From assembly GCA_018466975.1 (NCBI GenBank), contig CM031553.1:930001-994000 (forward strand): a stretch of DNA of 64,000 nt, read 5' to 3'. Each line of letters opens with the position of its first letter. Positions within the stretch are counted from its first letter, which is position 1. The notes under the pieces were generated by a model, which was not told where the DNA came from, did no database searches, and worked only from the letters and a program-made list of their open reading frames with translations. Position numbers and translations under genes: made by a program. Source of the DNA: Sparassis latifolia (lineage: Eukaryota > Basidiomycota > Agaricomycetes > Polyporales > Sparassidaceae). Below, in pieces: positions 24,380-36,096 of this stretch.

Positions 24380-25799
24380 ATGTCCAGTGCTGCTGGCAAG
24401 TTTGATGGGTGCGCCACAATGGCTTCAATCTTCATAACCATCCTTCAGAACGAGGCTTTAACTGCCCGGCTGCTTGAGGCTGTTCTTCATGCAGATCGGG
24501 GCCTTGGTTCTCTTTCTTGGCTTGCACGTACTTGCAAGGCATTGAGGGACCCCGCGCTCACACTGCTGTGGCGCGATCTCAACTCTTTTGAGCCATTAGT
24601 CACCCTCTTTCCGCAAACCAAATCACGAGTATTCGGTTCGGTACGATCTCTCTTCCAATATCTACACCGCGTTCATCAGTGACACAGTCATTCACTAGAT
24701 GAGACAGAAGGATTGGGACCGTATCCTAGGTTATGGATCCCGCGTTCGTAGCATCTCGTACATCGACAGCGGCACACCGTCCACCCTTTTTGATCTGCTA
24801 GAGAAGCACACCAATGGACCTGATCACATCATGCCCAACCTGACATCATTGTCATACCAGTCAACTTACCCCCCCAAATCCAAGCATTGCACTTTGTTAT
24901 TGGGTCCCAAAGTGCAGACCCTCAATGTAAAGGTGCAGTGGATGAGATATTCCACACTCGTTGCATGGCGCAATGTCTCGGCGAGTGCGCCAGCGCACAA
25001 TTTGAAGTCACTCTCTTCATTGTCGATTGAAGTGAGCGGCCTCTATAACTTCTACGCATTAATCAAGGATGTACCTCCGTCCGAGGTTGCTTTGGAGCAC
25101 TTGTCTTTGGTCTCAGCAAAGGGTATCGAGCCTGATCCTCTTTTCATGTTATGGGTAGCGGATCTTCCCAAGCTACATACTTTGGGATTGGCGGTGAAGT
25201 ATGGAAATGTATCCGCCAGCGCAGCGGTGGAGTACCATCGCAACACCTACGACACCATTCCTGAGCCAACCTCTTCCATGCGCACCTCTGAAAGTCATGT
25301 ACCGGATGTAAAAATACCAAAATTCGGACGATTGCGCAAGGTTCGACTCATAGGGACGCGTACGGATTGTCTTGTGTTTCTTAGGGATCTGTCGGGCCCC
25401 CAGCTTCATCATGTCGAGCTCGAGCTTGTCCCTGCGGAGTCCGACCTGGACTGGCATCGTATGTGTATTGCTCTCCGGATGCACTGCTCCAGTTCTTTGC
25501 ACACGCTGCGCATCCATTCTCCGCATGTCGGCTATGTGCAGGAACCCATCCAACTGGAGATATGGCAGCTTGGGCCATTGCCCCATCTTCGGTGCCTTGA
25601 GATTGACCTTCCTGACGTTATATTCAACGACTCGAGTATCGTGGACCTGACGGTGGCCATCCCTTCTTTGGAGGAAATAAGGCTGGCTCCGTTCATGCGC
25701 TTTCCCCATCAAGGGACGGAAATGTATCGGTTCACTTGGTTATATTCCGAGCGGGATTCCCTGACTCCCTCGGAGATGTACAAGGCGATCAAAGATTAG
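24380..25799 (+). CDS. F-box-like protein of the basidiomycete leucine-rich family
   Basis: Likely substrate adaptor of an SCF ubiquitin ligase, from the very large Agaricomycete F-box family. Two exons: 24380-24640 and 24699-25799, joined in phase by a 58-nt GT-AG intron, giving about 453 aa (about 440 if the in-frame ATG 24419 is used). The first exon is a degenerate F-box: helices followed by the pattern LSWLARTCKALRDPALTLLWRDL, typical of these proteins. Exon 2 starts with QKDWDRILGYGSRVRSISY, the usual link into irregular leucine-rich repeats, which continue (LTSLSYQST, LEHLSLVSAKG, LRKVRLIGT, LHHVELELV, LRCLEIDLPD) and end near SLEEIRLAPF. The target is unknown. It lies directly downstream of a decayed region. 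Confidence 0.75.
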
Positions 25800-26613
25800 G
25801 CTGTATCTGCTGGCCTAGTATCCATAATGCTCGTCTCTACATTCCACCGTCATCCTCAGAGCCATTCCTTCATACATCCCATTCCCATTTTCACATACAC
25901 TGCACCGGTATTCGATTATCGACGTCTGCAATTTCCAAACACCGGAGATGTTCTATCCTGGACTTCGTGCTGTATGCATTTACAACCTTTCCACATCTGT
26001 TGCTGCCCTCGAGCTCTGCGGATGTTAGCGGCATCATTCGCGTTCAAATGTTCATGTCTGTCGCCACATTAATAGTGCGGTTGACCAAAGGATATATATC
26101 CTTGACAACCACGTCTTGCTTCACAGTTCCCCTGTATGGCACTTCACGACAATACATATGTATCCCGTACACGGCTCCAGAGGTGTTGCTCCAAGGTATA
26201 CCGCAGTATGCGTGACAGAGATAGGCATTTAGTATACTGACAGCTTGAGCAAGAGGCGGCTTCGCGGGGGGCGTCAGTTGCCGTCGGGCCTATGGTGACC
26301 GCCGCTCACACTTTGCCCACTTTGATGATTCTCTCCCAAGTAACAGCACATGAGTCGATGAAACCGAGACCATGGTACTATTCATCGCCCCAGTACTACA
26401 GTGGTATCTTCAATCGCATGTTGAAGACTCGAACTACAGTGATCTTGCGGCGCTTGTGATCACGTGCTGGAAGAGTTACGTCCATATATAGCGGAGAATT
26501 TTTCTTCACTTTATCTCGACGGAGTCTGTCTCCCACTCCTTCGCCTCCAATCAATTGATGAGTTTATAAACATTCTAGTCGACCTCACCACAGATTTTGT
26601 CGGGCGCTGAGAA
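25800..26613. other. intergenic, F-box gene to mrd1
   Basis: 3' flank of the F-box gene and promoter of mrd1. A CACGTG E-box lies at 26461-26466, inside ATCACGTGCTGG; the same 12 bases occur at 21175-21186 upstream of the truncated WD40 paralogue. No gene seen. Confidence 0.4.
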
Positions 26614-29468
26614 ATGTCTCGCCTAATTGTCAAGAATTTGCCGGCATATCTCAGCCAAGAGCGGTTTCGGGCGCACTTTGAAGCGACCGACGGTCCTGGT
26701 GGTACACTTACTGATGTGAAGCTTGTATCAAGGTCCGACGGCATTTCTCGTCGTTTTGGGTTTGTTGGTTACAAGACTTCGGCTGAGGCAGAACGCGCGA
26801 AGAAGTGGTTCAACAGGACATTTGTCGACGCTTCGCGCATTACGGTTGACGTTGTTGATGTAAGTTGCTCTCCAAGCTTCCTGGTGATGCAAATCCCTGA
26901 CGATATCTGTTCGACCGTAGGGTGCGAAGGATGCTCCTCCTCCGCGTCCAAACAAGCGGCCACGGCTTGGTCCGTCGCCTGCCGAAGGAGAAACGAGTGC
27001 AGCTGGTGCGGAGGGTAGCAAGCCGTTGAAGAAAACATCTAGTGATGCACAATTGGAGGAGTTTATGCAGGTTATGCGACCTCGCACCAAGAAGGGGCCA
27101 TCTTGGTCGAACGAAGATGCGGTATTACAACCTGGTGTCACTGCCGCTATTGATAGTCATGGTGCCTCTTCTGTTGTCGGCTCAAAGGAGTTCCCGAACA
27201 CGGCGGATGCCTCGCATGATGTGCCTCATACTGATAAAGACGAGGCCAGGACGGATACCATCTCCGACATGGACTGGTTGAAACGACGTACGATGCATGC
27301 TGTAGAAGCCGATACAGACGCCCATTCAGAGCGTGTCTTTGAACAATCTGACGACGAGGATGGCAACAGGGAACAACATGAACCTGATGCTGAGGAAACT
27401 CATGATACAGTAAGTTCATCTGCTTTATCTCGTCATCTGCCTTTTTGAGACGGTATATCTCTTACACTAGGAGAAGGAAGAGTCAGCAGCTGATCCAGTC
27501 AAGACAACCATTCTACAAACATCGCGTTTGTTTCTTCGTAATTTGTCGTTCAGCTGTACAGAAGACGAGCTACAAGATTTGTTCAAGGAGTATGATGTGT
27601 CCCAGGTTAGTTCATCATGATTTATGGATTTCATACATCTACGTTGCGTCTTGTCTCGGCTTATTCGAGATAAGAGAACTGTTATAAGGATGACAAACCT
27701 ATATAGGGACATCAGACTCGTTTCTAACGAGGGTGCTGATTCCAGGGAAATCGATAGTAGAATTTTTACGCTGATTCACCGCTCTCTTCTTATCTTCTCG
27801 TCTGTCCCATGTCTTCTAACTCACGTCACCTTTTCCTAGGTTCGCATCCCGCTAGACCCGGTGACGAAACAGCCAAAGGGGCTTGCATACGTCTCCTTTC
27901 TGCAGCCGGCAAGTGCTCTTGCGGCGTACGAGGTGTTGGACAAGACGTCATTTCAGGGTCGCTTATTGCACATCCTGCCTGCAGTGGACCGCAAGGCAAA
28001 GATAGAGGGCGAGGGCGATGGGATCCAGAAGACTGTCAAGGAGCAGAGAGACGCCAAGCGGAAAGCAGGTGCTGGGAAGGAGTTCAATTGGGCAATGTTG
28101 TACATGAACGTACGTACGTCCATGTTAGCGATGTATTCTAATCCATTGTTTCTCACGGAATGCAATGTAGAGCGATGCTGTAGCCTCGTCTATTGCGGAT
28201 CGTATGAATATACCCAAGGCGGATATTTTGAATCCCGAGTCCGATAACGCGGCAGTGAAGCTGGCCCTCGCAGAGACGCACATCATAAACGAAACGAAGT
28301 CCTTCCTGGAGTCTCACGGCGTGATTCTCTCCTCGCTCTCCGGCTCGACGCGACTAAAGCGTTCAGATACGGCTATCCTCGTCAAGAATATACCTTATGG
28401 CACCTCCACAGATACCCTTCGTTCACTCTTTGGCTCACATGGGGAGCTGCGTCGTGTGCTCGTACCACCTGCAGGCACGCTCGCCGTCATCGAATTTACG
28501 CACGCGGCTGACGCGCGAACTGCATTCCGTTCACTCGCATACCGCCGTCTCGGGAACACCGTCATATACCTCGAGAAGGCGCCTGTTGGTATATTTTCTG
28601 ACTCTTCCCCGCTGGACAGTGGCGGACGGGCGAAGGAGCCGGTGGTTGCGACGGGTGTAGTGCCAGTGAAGGCACCTGAGAATCTTGCTCTGGCTGCTGC
28701 GGATACGGTAACTGATGCAGACGAGGCTGACCTGCCGCTGTCCGCCGGCACCACGCTCTTCGTAAAGAACCTTGCGTTCAGCACCACGTCTGCGGGCCTC
28801 GCTCATGCCGTGCGCCACCTGCCTGGCTATGCGTTTGCGCGCGTGCAGACGAAGAACGATCCTGCGCGCCCGCAGGTACACCTGAGCATGGGCTACGGCT
28901 TCGTGGGCTTCCGCACCAAGGAGGAGGCGAAGCGCGGGATGAAGAGCCTCGATGGCTTCGTGCTCGACGGGCATGTGCTCAGCGTGAAGTGGGCCGGGCG
29001 AGGTGCGGAGGGAGAAGGCGCAGAGACGAAGGGCAAGGCGCGCTCGGCGAAGATGGTCGTGAAGAACGTGCCGTTCGAAGCGACGAAAAAGGATATTCGG
29101 GAGCTCTTCGGGTGCGTGGTGTCATTTCCTTTGAATTGTGTTCTAGCATTAATAGTATGTGGTTCAGCGCCCATGCACAGCTCAAATCCGTACGTCTTCC
29201 TCGCAAGTTTGACCACCGCACACGGGGCTTCGCGTTTCTGGAGTTCATTTCGCCTCACGAGGCCGAGCGCGCATATTCTATGCTACGCCATACGCATCTG
29301 CTCGGCCGTCATCTTGTTTTGGAATGGGCTGAGGATGGCGCCGCAGACGTTGAGGAGCTGCGAAAGAAAGCTGGCGTCGGATTTGGTGGGGGCAAGGAAA
29401 TGCCTGGTAAGAAGAGGAAGCTGGAGTTCGCAGAGGGCGAGGGGCAGGAGGGGGCAGATGACGATTGA
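26614..29468 (+). CDS. mrd1: Mrd1/RBM19, five-RRM pre-rRNA processing factor
   Basis: Nucleolar RNA-binding protein of the 90S pre-ribosome, needed for early 18S rRNA cleavage. Six exons: 26614-26859, 26921-27409, 27471-27605, 27840-28109, 28171-29111, 29168-29468 (793 aa), all phases consistent. Five RRMs are visible: RRM1 at the extreme N-terminus (SRLIVKNLPAYLSQERFRAH; RRFGFVGYKT), RRM2 starting RLFLRNLSFSCTEDELQDLF (with KGLAYVSF), RRM3 starting TAILVKNIPYGTSTDTLRSL, RRM4 starting TTLFVKNLAFSTTSAGL (with GYGFVGFRT) and RRM5 starting KMVVKNVPFEATKKDIREL (with GFAFLEF). The order and the basic C-terminal tail (PGKKRKLEF) match the family. An acidic linker separates RRM1 and RRM2. Intron 3 (234 nt) is unusually long but interrupts a clean RRM2. 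Confidence 0.94.
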
Positions 29469-30078
29469 GGGTATCCGTAGATCAGGTATGTATTGAATTT
29501 GTATGAGTGACACGACGTCTAATTGTTAAGGTATGTATTTTCAGAAGTCTTTTCATAAACACGGTTGACAGAGCGGTGTCAGTGGCTATTATCAGTATCT
29601 GCATACTGTCTCGAATCTAAGTCTTTCATTCGGTAGACTGCAAACATGTTGGTGGCAGCACCCCGGGCCTATGTTGAGCGCTCCCCACCCTTCACTGAGA
29701 TCCTACGACGTCCCTGCAAATTCAAGTTCGGAATGGCACATTTACAAGCATGCTGGAGTCGACCGCGGGATTCTGGAAGCTTCAATTTAAATCCTCATCA
29801 TGAGGCACTACAAGGTTTATCGGATGCTGTTCAGTGTTCAGCGCCCTTTTATCGATAGAACGGCGCTTCTTGTACTGGCCCACAGGTTCTAGTCTGACAG
29901 CTCAGCCATGCTGTGATAGAGGCCCCCAATACCCGCGAAGCTGCATCGCCTCTTGTACTTGGTGGTGGTAGCATACATGATACCGCCACGAGGCGTCGAG
30001 GTATATATGACCCAGAACTAACCCACTTGTTCAGAGAATCTCGCCTTCTACCCTAGTTACCCTAGGCCTACCCACGTG
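29469..30078. other. intergenic, mrd1 to WD40 gene
   Basis: 610 bases: 3' flank of mrd1 and promoter of the next gene. Short open frames only, none recognisable. A CACGTG lies at 30073-30078, directly before the next start codon. Confidence 0.4.
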
Positions 30079-32786
30079 ATGGAACTGGCCGGTGCATGCG
30101 ATGTTTACACACAGGAACTGTGGCGTCTCCGCTATGGCTACCCTTTGTGGGATCCGGAACTTGCGCCAGGAGGAGAAGTGCGCATTGGCGATGTCGGATT
30201 CATCCACGAGGGTGCTTTCCATCGATTCTTCAATACGTTGCCAGACGATATGCGGGACGCCGTAGGAGGACACAACGACGAGAGCGATGTAAATCCTTTC
30301 GGTCTGCCTGACAATTTCGAACCCTTTTACTTCGGTGGCAGAGGGTATCCGTTCATCGACAAAAGGGGTGCCTTTCTAGCAGGTCCAATCTGTAGCAGGA
30401 GTGTGAAGAAGTTGAACATATCTACACAGGTTTCAGTGTGGGTGTTTCAAACATATCTGATTCTGGAGACATATTGACACTCTACCAGGAACGGGGTTGG
30501 TGGAGGTTTGAAACTCGAATGTTCAGATAACCGTGGCGCAGCTCTCATCATCAAAGAGGGTGCTGATAAAAAAGAATGGATGTCCGGTCGTAGATTGACC
30601 AACTATATACGGAAAAACCACAACAGCTGGTACGACCATACCATCGGTCATCTGGATCTTAAAGTTCCAAGGGAAGATATCGTATTTGTCACTGGTTGGG
30701 TAAAAACCGCAGAATGGGCTATGGCAGCGTTCGTTCAGGGTGGGCGATCTGCCCAACTGACGCTCAGTGGGTCGTTTGGCTCGAATGGAGCATTTCTTTC
30801 CAGCGGGATATCGTCAGATATCTCCGTATCGCCGGCGTACAAAATGGGGCCGAGTGATGCAATTCAGCAGTCGTCGTCGGTTCAGGGTTCCTCCGCACAT
30901 CGACATAGTGTGAAGCGCAACCAATGCATCTTTCTAAGGTACTACAAAACAAAACGGCGTTTTTTACGGACCTATGTGATGCAAGGCGCTGCCGAACCAC
31001 GGGACCCATCTTCTCCCAGAGACGATGACAACAGCGACATAGAAGTCGAACATGTGCCTTCAGTTTCAAAGGTGCGTTGAGGTCAACTTCACTGCGTCTA
31101 CACTCCGTTGAAACTGTACGTAAGCCGTTTGACCCTGCAGGATATGTCCTCGATTACATCTTGAAGGTACGTTGTCAGGACCCACCGTCAAGTACAAACT
31201 GTACTGAACATGCAACCCAGCATTCCGAAGCAGAGATAGCCATAGCGAGCGATTCGGACATATATGCACTATGCAAGGTATCTTGATGTCGTAGTTCGTT
31301 TAGCAAGCTGTGCTGACCCATCCTTTTAAGGACGAAGAGATTCCAGACGACATCCCGGAATTTTTAGAACGAGTTCAGCCTCAGATTGAGATTACCGAGG
31401 ATGGCCGTTAGTAGCGTTTCCTACGCCCTCGGAGTCTTGACTAATTACTTTATAGTTGGTATTCTATCTTTTGACGAACTTGCTCACCATGAGAGCCACG
31501 CCGTTCCTCCGGCAGAAGGAGTCCCTACTTCCGCTGATGATATTGAATGCCATGACACAGCTGGGAGAGGACTGGCCTCAGAACACCTCAATGACCATGC
31601 ACCGGACGCTCCACTGGGAGAGGATACTTCCACTCCTGAAACCGAACCCCATGATGTAGCTGAAGACAAGTCTGATTCGGCGACGGGCCGCGTTGACGCT
31701 GAAGTCATCGAAGACCCTGCGAAAGTACAACTGATCCGCCGACAGAGTAGTAATACCGCTTCCCTGATTCTGCGAAACGACGACAACACAGGCGGTGTTC
31801 GTGCACTGGCGTATTCTGGCGATGGGAAGTATGTCGCCACAGGTTCAGCACAGTTCGTGGTTGTTCTCTGGAATGCAATAAATGGAGAGAACTTGAGGAC
31901 TTGTGTTGGTCACAACGATGGCATATGCGCCGTTGCATTCTCTCCGGACAGCAAGGAGCTCGCCTCTGGTTCGCGCGACAAGCAAGTTATGATCTGGGAT
32001 ATCGAGACAGGGAGTCGGCGTGCGACCCTCATCGGCCATGATGGAGTAGTGAACAGTGTCATCTACTCACCCGATGGCCGCATCCTTGCTTCCGCATCAA
32101 TTGACTGCACCATCCGGCTCTGGGATGCTGCCACCGGTGCTGCGAAGTCTGTGTTGGAGGGACACAATGCTATGGTGATGCACGTCGCTTTCTCTCCTGA
32201 CAGCAGGCGGGTTGCGTCTGCCGGCGCAGACTACAGTGCGCGTATCTGGTCAACAGTGTCGGGCGACGATACGTCACATGTTCTCCATGGACACACGGGT
32301 GTCATTTACTCCATCGCCTTCTCGCCCGACAATCGTCGCCTCGTAACAGGCTCTGAGGATGGATCCAGCCGAATTTGGAGCGCGGAGAGTGGTGCTGAGC
32401 TTGTGATCTTACACGAGCACACTGGTTGTGTATGGTCGGCGGTGTTCTCTCCGGATGGCAAACGTGTGCTGTCGGTGGCGAGCGACGGGGTCATCAAGGT
32501 GTGCGACTCGTTCAGCGGGGACTCAATGCTCACGCAAGAAGTAAACGAGGGCTTCAGCACGAACACCAGCGCTGGTGCATTCTCGGTTGACACATCCCTC
32601 TGCGCGACTGCAACCGATACAACGGTCCGCCTTTGGAGCACGGAGACGGGCACCGCCCTTACTACGTTCGAGGGGCATTCAGACAATATCAACCATCTGT
32701 GGTTCTCTCCGGATGGCGACCGTGTTGTCTCCTCTTCGGACGACAGCACGTTCCGACTCTGGAGCTTACGCGGCATACGAGCATAG
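30079..32786 (+). CDS. GDVGFI-domain protein with C-terminal WD40 propeller
   Basis: Function unknown; the N-terminal domain resembles a family I recall only from Agaricomycete hypothetical proteins. Six exons: 30079-30437, 30489-31071, 31125-31166, 31221-31277, 31331-31406, 31456-32786 (815 aa), phases consistent. The N-terminal module carries YPLWDPELAPGGEVRIGDVG, EGAFHRFFN, VNPFGLPDNFEP, then GAALIIKEGADK, LTNYIRKNHNSW and a FVTGWVKTAEWAMAAF block. A linker (DPAGYVLDYILK, DEEIPDDIPEFLERVQP) and a Pro/Glu-rich spacer lead to eight WD repeats (about residues 465-815) with regular SPDxxxxASGSxDxxxxIWD cores and GH dipeptides, enough for a closed propeller. The propeller suggests a protein-interaction or recognition role; that is inference. 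A shortened paralogue lies about 9 kb upstream in the same orientation. Confidence 0.85.
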
Positions 32787-33999
32787 TGACGCTTTTGTTG
32801 TCGGCATTTTTAGATGAAGGTGTTCCTGTTTCCTGGGTGAGTGCACCGCGCGGAGACTTCTGGCGGTGCACACGGAGATACCAAGGACTACAATAACTTC
32901 TACACATCGGCGTTCGGAAAATGGATCTACTTGTGTATTACCGACTGACCTGACCTCGACGGGGAGCTAGTAGTTGTTCCTTCCACGACTCGATGCGATT
33001 GTTGTATTTACTGTAAATTCTACATGAGGCCTCATGCCACTGTATGCTCTTTTCGATCCCTCGCAATGTGACGTCACGTGAGTGCGTTGAGACTGATCCG
33101 AGTTAGGAAGTGGGAAGTTTTTGACATTGCCCTGACATAATTGATTTACTTATTGTGTTGCAAAACGCCCTGGGACCCTAGCCAAGACACGGGACATAGC
33201 ATTAATCAATGTTCCATCCTCGTTCTATACATTGGACAGACTCGTGTCCGATACGACTCGGACAGACTGAAGTAGCGGCGCTGCTCCCACGACGGATATG
33301 CCACGTAGTACTGACCGACGTCTGCAGATGAAAATAGGCTATCGGTATAGCTATAAGACGTGCCGTGCCTGTCCGTGCACCTCAGGTTTGTCATGCAACA
33401 TACTGCTTTGGATTGCTTATTGTGTAGGCATTGCTCGTAATGTGTCTCGACGAATCCAGTCGGCGTGAGGGCGCATGTCCGTTTTGCCCCTGGGTTCTTC
33501 CGCCTCATGAGATGATGCATACAGGCCGTTCGGTGAATGGATGTGGTCAGAGCAACTGCTGCAGGTGTGCTCAAACCGTAATCTTACCTATTCCGAATTA
33601 ACTCATCCAGAACTCATCCAGTATACTTGTGCCAGCCCGATGGAGGTAGATTCGGATCTGGTAAGATCAATCCCGAGGGTCTCACCGGTTCGACAGGTTG
33701 TCTGAGGACAATAAGACGGCGACAAGATGGTCACTGCGTCTAGAGCGACATTGCGCCGGTTGACCCGAGCTTGTATCACAGATTGAAAGGTTGCGAAATA
33801 CTGCCGAACCGAGTCCGTTCATCCGTTATTGTTTGTGAATGCCGCACCGCAGTGGTCAGAGGTGCCGCAGAATCTGTCAAAACAAATGTACGAACACATA
33901 AATACAGGCTCAAGCTTGAGGATTCAACAGTGCGCCCTCTGTGTTCAACGCCTCCACTCCTCAGAGATTATCCCTCCTCTCTCATACCCATCCTTGGAA
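32787..33999. other. intergenic, WD40 gene to pheromone gene
   Basis: 1.2 kb without a supportable gene. A perfect TGACGTCA (CRE/ATF type) at 33069-33076 overlaps a CACGTG at 33075-33080. A TAAATA box at 33899-33904 lies about 100 bases before the pheromone start and may be its TATA element. ATTGTTTGTG near 33825-33834 contains the HMG-box core ATTGTT, a kind of site often used by mating regulators; this is weak. A minus-strand frame at 33206-33574 (122 codons) is unrecognised. Confidence 0.4.
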
Positions 34000-34152
34000 A
34001 TGGACGCGCTCTTCACTATCGCTGCTCCCGTTCCCGCCGAGGAAGTAGAGACTTCCGTCACAGCTCCGATGGATTTTGACACCTCGGGCAGTGGCTCAGG
34101 CGTAAACGGCGGCAATGGGTGGTCCACCTCCGGAGGCTGCATCATCGCCTGA
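34000..34152 (+). CDS. lipopeptide mating pheromone precursor (CaaX, CIIA)
   Basis: Predicted secreted mating pheromone precursor of 50 aa, intronless. It has the whole layout of basidiomycete B-locus precursors: very short, a start resembling the family (MDALFTIAAP), an acidic middle (PAEEVETS, MDFD), a Gly/Ser-rich run and the tail GNGWSTSGGCIIA. The last four residues are a CaaX box (C-I-I-A), so the Cys should be farnesylated, the IIA removed and the end methylated, leaving a peptide of about 10-14 residues. The charged dipeptide (ER, EH or similar) that usually marks N-terminal cleavage is not obvious. A TATA-like TAAATA lies about 100 bases upstream. The partner would be a STE3-type receptor such as the one at 47102-48771, though a precursor normally acts on receptors of other specificities. 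An upstream in-frame ATG is not needed. Confidence 0.85.
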   Translation: MDALFTIAAPVPAEEVETSVTAPMDFDTSGSGSGVNGGNGWSTSGGCIIA

Positions 34153-34917
34153 ACACCTTTATCCTAGCGGTGCGCATCTGCTGCAGCCTAGCATTGGGAT
34201 CACGTACTGACATCCTGCTATCCAGGCATTATTTCTGCTATATCTTGCGACGCAATCCTCCCCGTCACCACATTACTAGCCATCACATCCACACATCCCG
34301 ACGACTACTTCGTATTTCCGCACATTTCGTTCACGCGGACATTGCTTTCGACATTTTATTCCTTCGCATTCCTTCACGCTAAATTATCCGATTGATATCA
34401 CGCGATTGTACTTCGGCCGAGAGGACAGGGTTGAGGACGGGTGGTTGGGTCCCTCTCGCTACATATATGGTCTTAGGCTGTTTGCAATGGCCCTGTTACC
34501 CACTTTGGTTCGTGCTACTACAGTAGTGTACGATTTCTAGCCTGGACGCAATTGTTGTTGTACTTGTTCCTATCTGAAATGCTACTTCAACGCGAGAAAC
34601 GACTATAGAGCTGAGCCACTACTAGTACGAAACTTCGGAGTCTTACCACTCGACAAATGTCTGAAGACTCTTGTACTACAAGGGGATCGGCGCGTCCCGT
34701 CCCTTCTTTGCAAAGTTCTGGCTGGTTTGTTAGATAATCTTGGAGGAAATGAAAGGGCATGTTTTGTTATTACTGTGACCGATATAGACCAGGACCAAAA
34801 GAGCTATCGCTACATGGGCTATGGTATTAATATAACTCTACATGTATAAAGTCCAAGGGAAGGATTCTGAGTTTGCGCTACAGAACTACAGAAACAACTC
34901 ACGAAGGCACAGTGTCC
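34153..34917. other. gene-free flank of the pheromone gene
   Basis: 765 bases between the pheromone stop and the kinase-like remnant. I looked on both strands for further short CaaX frames and found none. One near miss (minus strand, ending S-T-I-A near 34401) lacks the Cys and an open frame. Confidence 0.4.
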
Positions 34918-35876
34918 TCATATTACCAAACAATGGTACCGCGGGTCCAATCGACAAGATACATCCAAGTTAAGCGGGTACCGCCCGACGCCATTCTCCG
35001 CTCACCAATCGAAGTCCACGAGCACTGCGTGCCCGTCCTCGCGAACAATGACATTCTCGCGGTGAAGGTCACCGTGGACGAGGCCCACCTCCTGCAACGC
35101 CTCCACCGCCGCCTTAACGTCAGCACGCGCGACTTCGCTGAGACACGTAGAGGCGGATATACGCACAACGACTGATCGTTGATGATATTGATGATGGACA
35201 TGGGAGAACTCTGAATCCCTCCTGGAGAGCAGTGGCGACATTAACGGCTGGACGATATATGTGAGTCATCGCCCCATTCGGGACGACTGATATGAGATCT
35301 TGATGATCTGGGAGGAGTACGATCACTGATATGTGAGTCAGTTCGGGAGAATATGAGATCTTTTCTAGGAGTACTCACTACGAAATCTTTACGAAAACGG
35401 TCGTAGAGCGCGCTGGCCTTCAGCGGAGATTTGGAAAAATTCGATGAATCCGAGGCAGATCAGGCTGCCACTGTTATCGTTCTCGCTGGAAATGAAGGTT
35501 GTACCCTCGCACCGTGATTCATCTCCCCAGGTGATGTCAGTTATCATGTGTATCTTGATCGCTTCGCCAAGCTCCCCGGCCAGCTGTTCTCGGTATGAAT
35601 ATTCCTGTGACTTCTCGCAAGTAACTTGAGACAATTCTCAACAGCAGCCGTTCGATCGTCGTCAAGCTCGAAATCCATTCTGTTTAAAGCACCTCGAAAT
35701 GTGGAAAAAACTGGATGGTAAACTGCAATTGGAGGTTCAGGGAGATCCGCAATCACCACAGAGCTGGGAGGAGAATTAGGAGCTATATAGTCACTTGCGC
35801 TCACATTTTGGTACCATGTATGGTGATGATTTCTTTGCTCCATTACGGCCCAAAATCCAGCACTGCTGTAGGACAC
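34918..35876 (-). pseudogene. decayed fungal-type kinase-like gene
   Basis: Minus-strand remains of a basidiomycete 'fungal-type protein kinase' gene. The 35876-35544 block gives SSVVIADLPEPPIAVYHPVF and ELDDDRTAAVENCLKLLAR, resembling the N-terminal region of these proteins as I recall it. 35634-35389 gives ELGEAIKIHMITDITWGDES. 35241-35002 carries the catalytic-loop core: DVKAAVEALQEVGLVHGDLH, then REN, then VLVDFDW (HGD-L-x3-N and DFD in place of HRDLKxxN and DFG). Straight after DFDW an in-frame TGA (35004-35002) interrupts what continues in the same frame as ENGVGRYPLNLD. The blocks sit in different frames with no convincing splice sites between all of them. So this is a pseudogene; the family assignment is moderately sure, the kinase activity of the ancestor less so. 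Confidence 0.6.
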
Positions 35877-36096
35877 AATATATATCTGGGTGAGAGTATG
35901 ACCAGGTGGAATGAGGTCATCACCACGGGGCTGGGAGTATATTTGGCTTTGTTAGATCCAGAGGCTCTTGTCACACATGCACAAACAACACCTTGTACGC
36001 GTCCTCTTACGCGTCCCGCTCAGTACAAACTTTTTAAGACAGAGCTTTATCAAACACCTCACTTCATCAGGCGGTTTCTGACTAGCTTCATCCAGC

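Noticed and set aside
33206..33574. 122-codon minus-strand frame upstream of the pheromone gene
   Set aside because: No domain, signal peptide or splice support; likely chance.
34380..34450. Minus-strand S-T-I-A stop near the pheromone gene, a possible dead second pheromone
   Set aside because: The Cys is absent and the upstream frame has no start or pheromone-like sequence.
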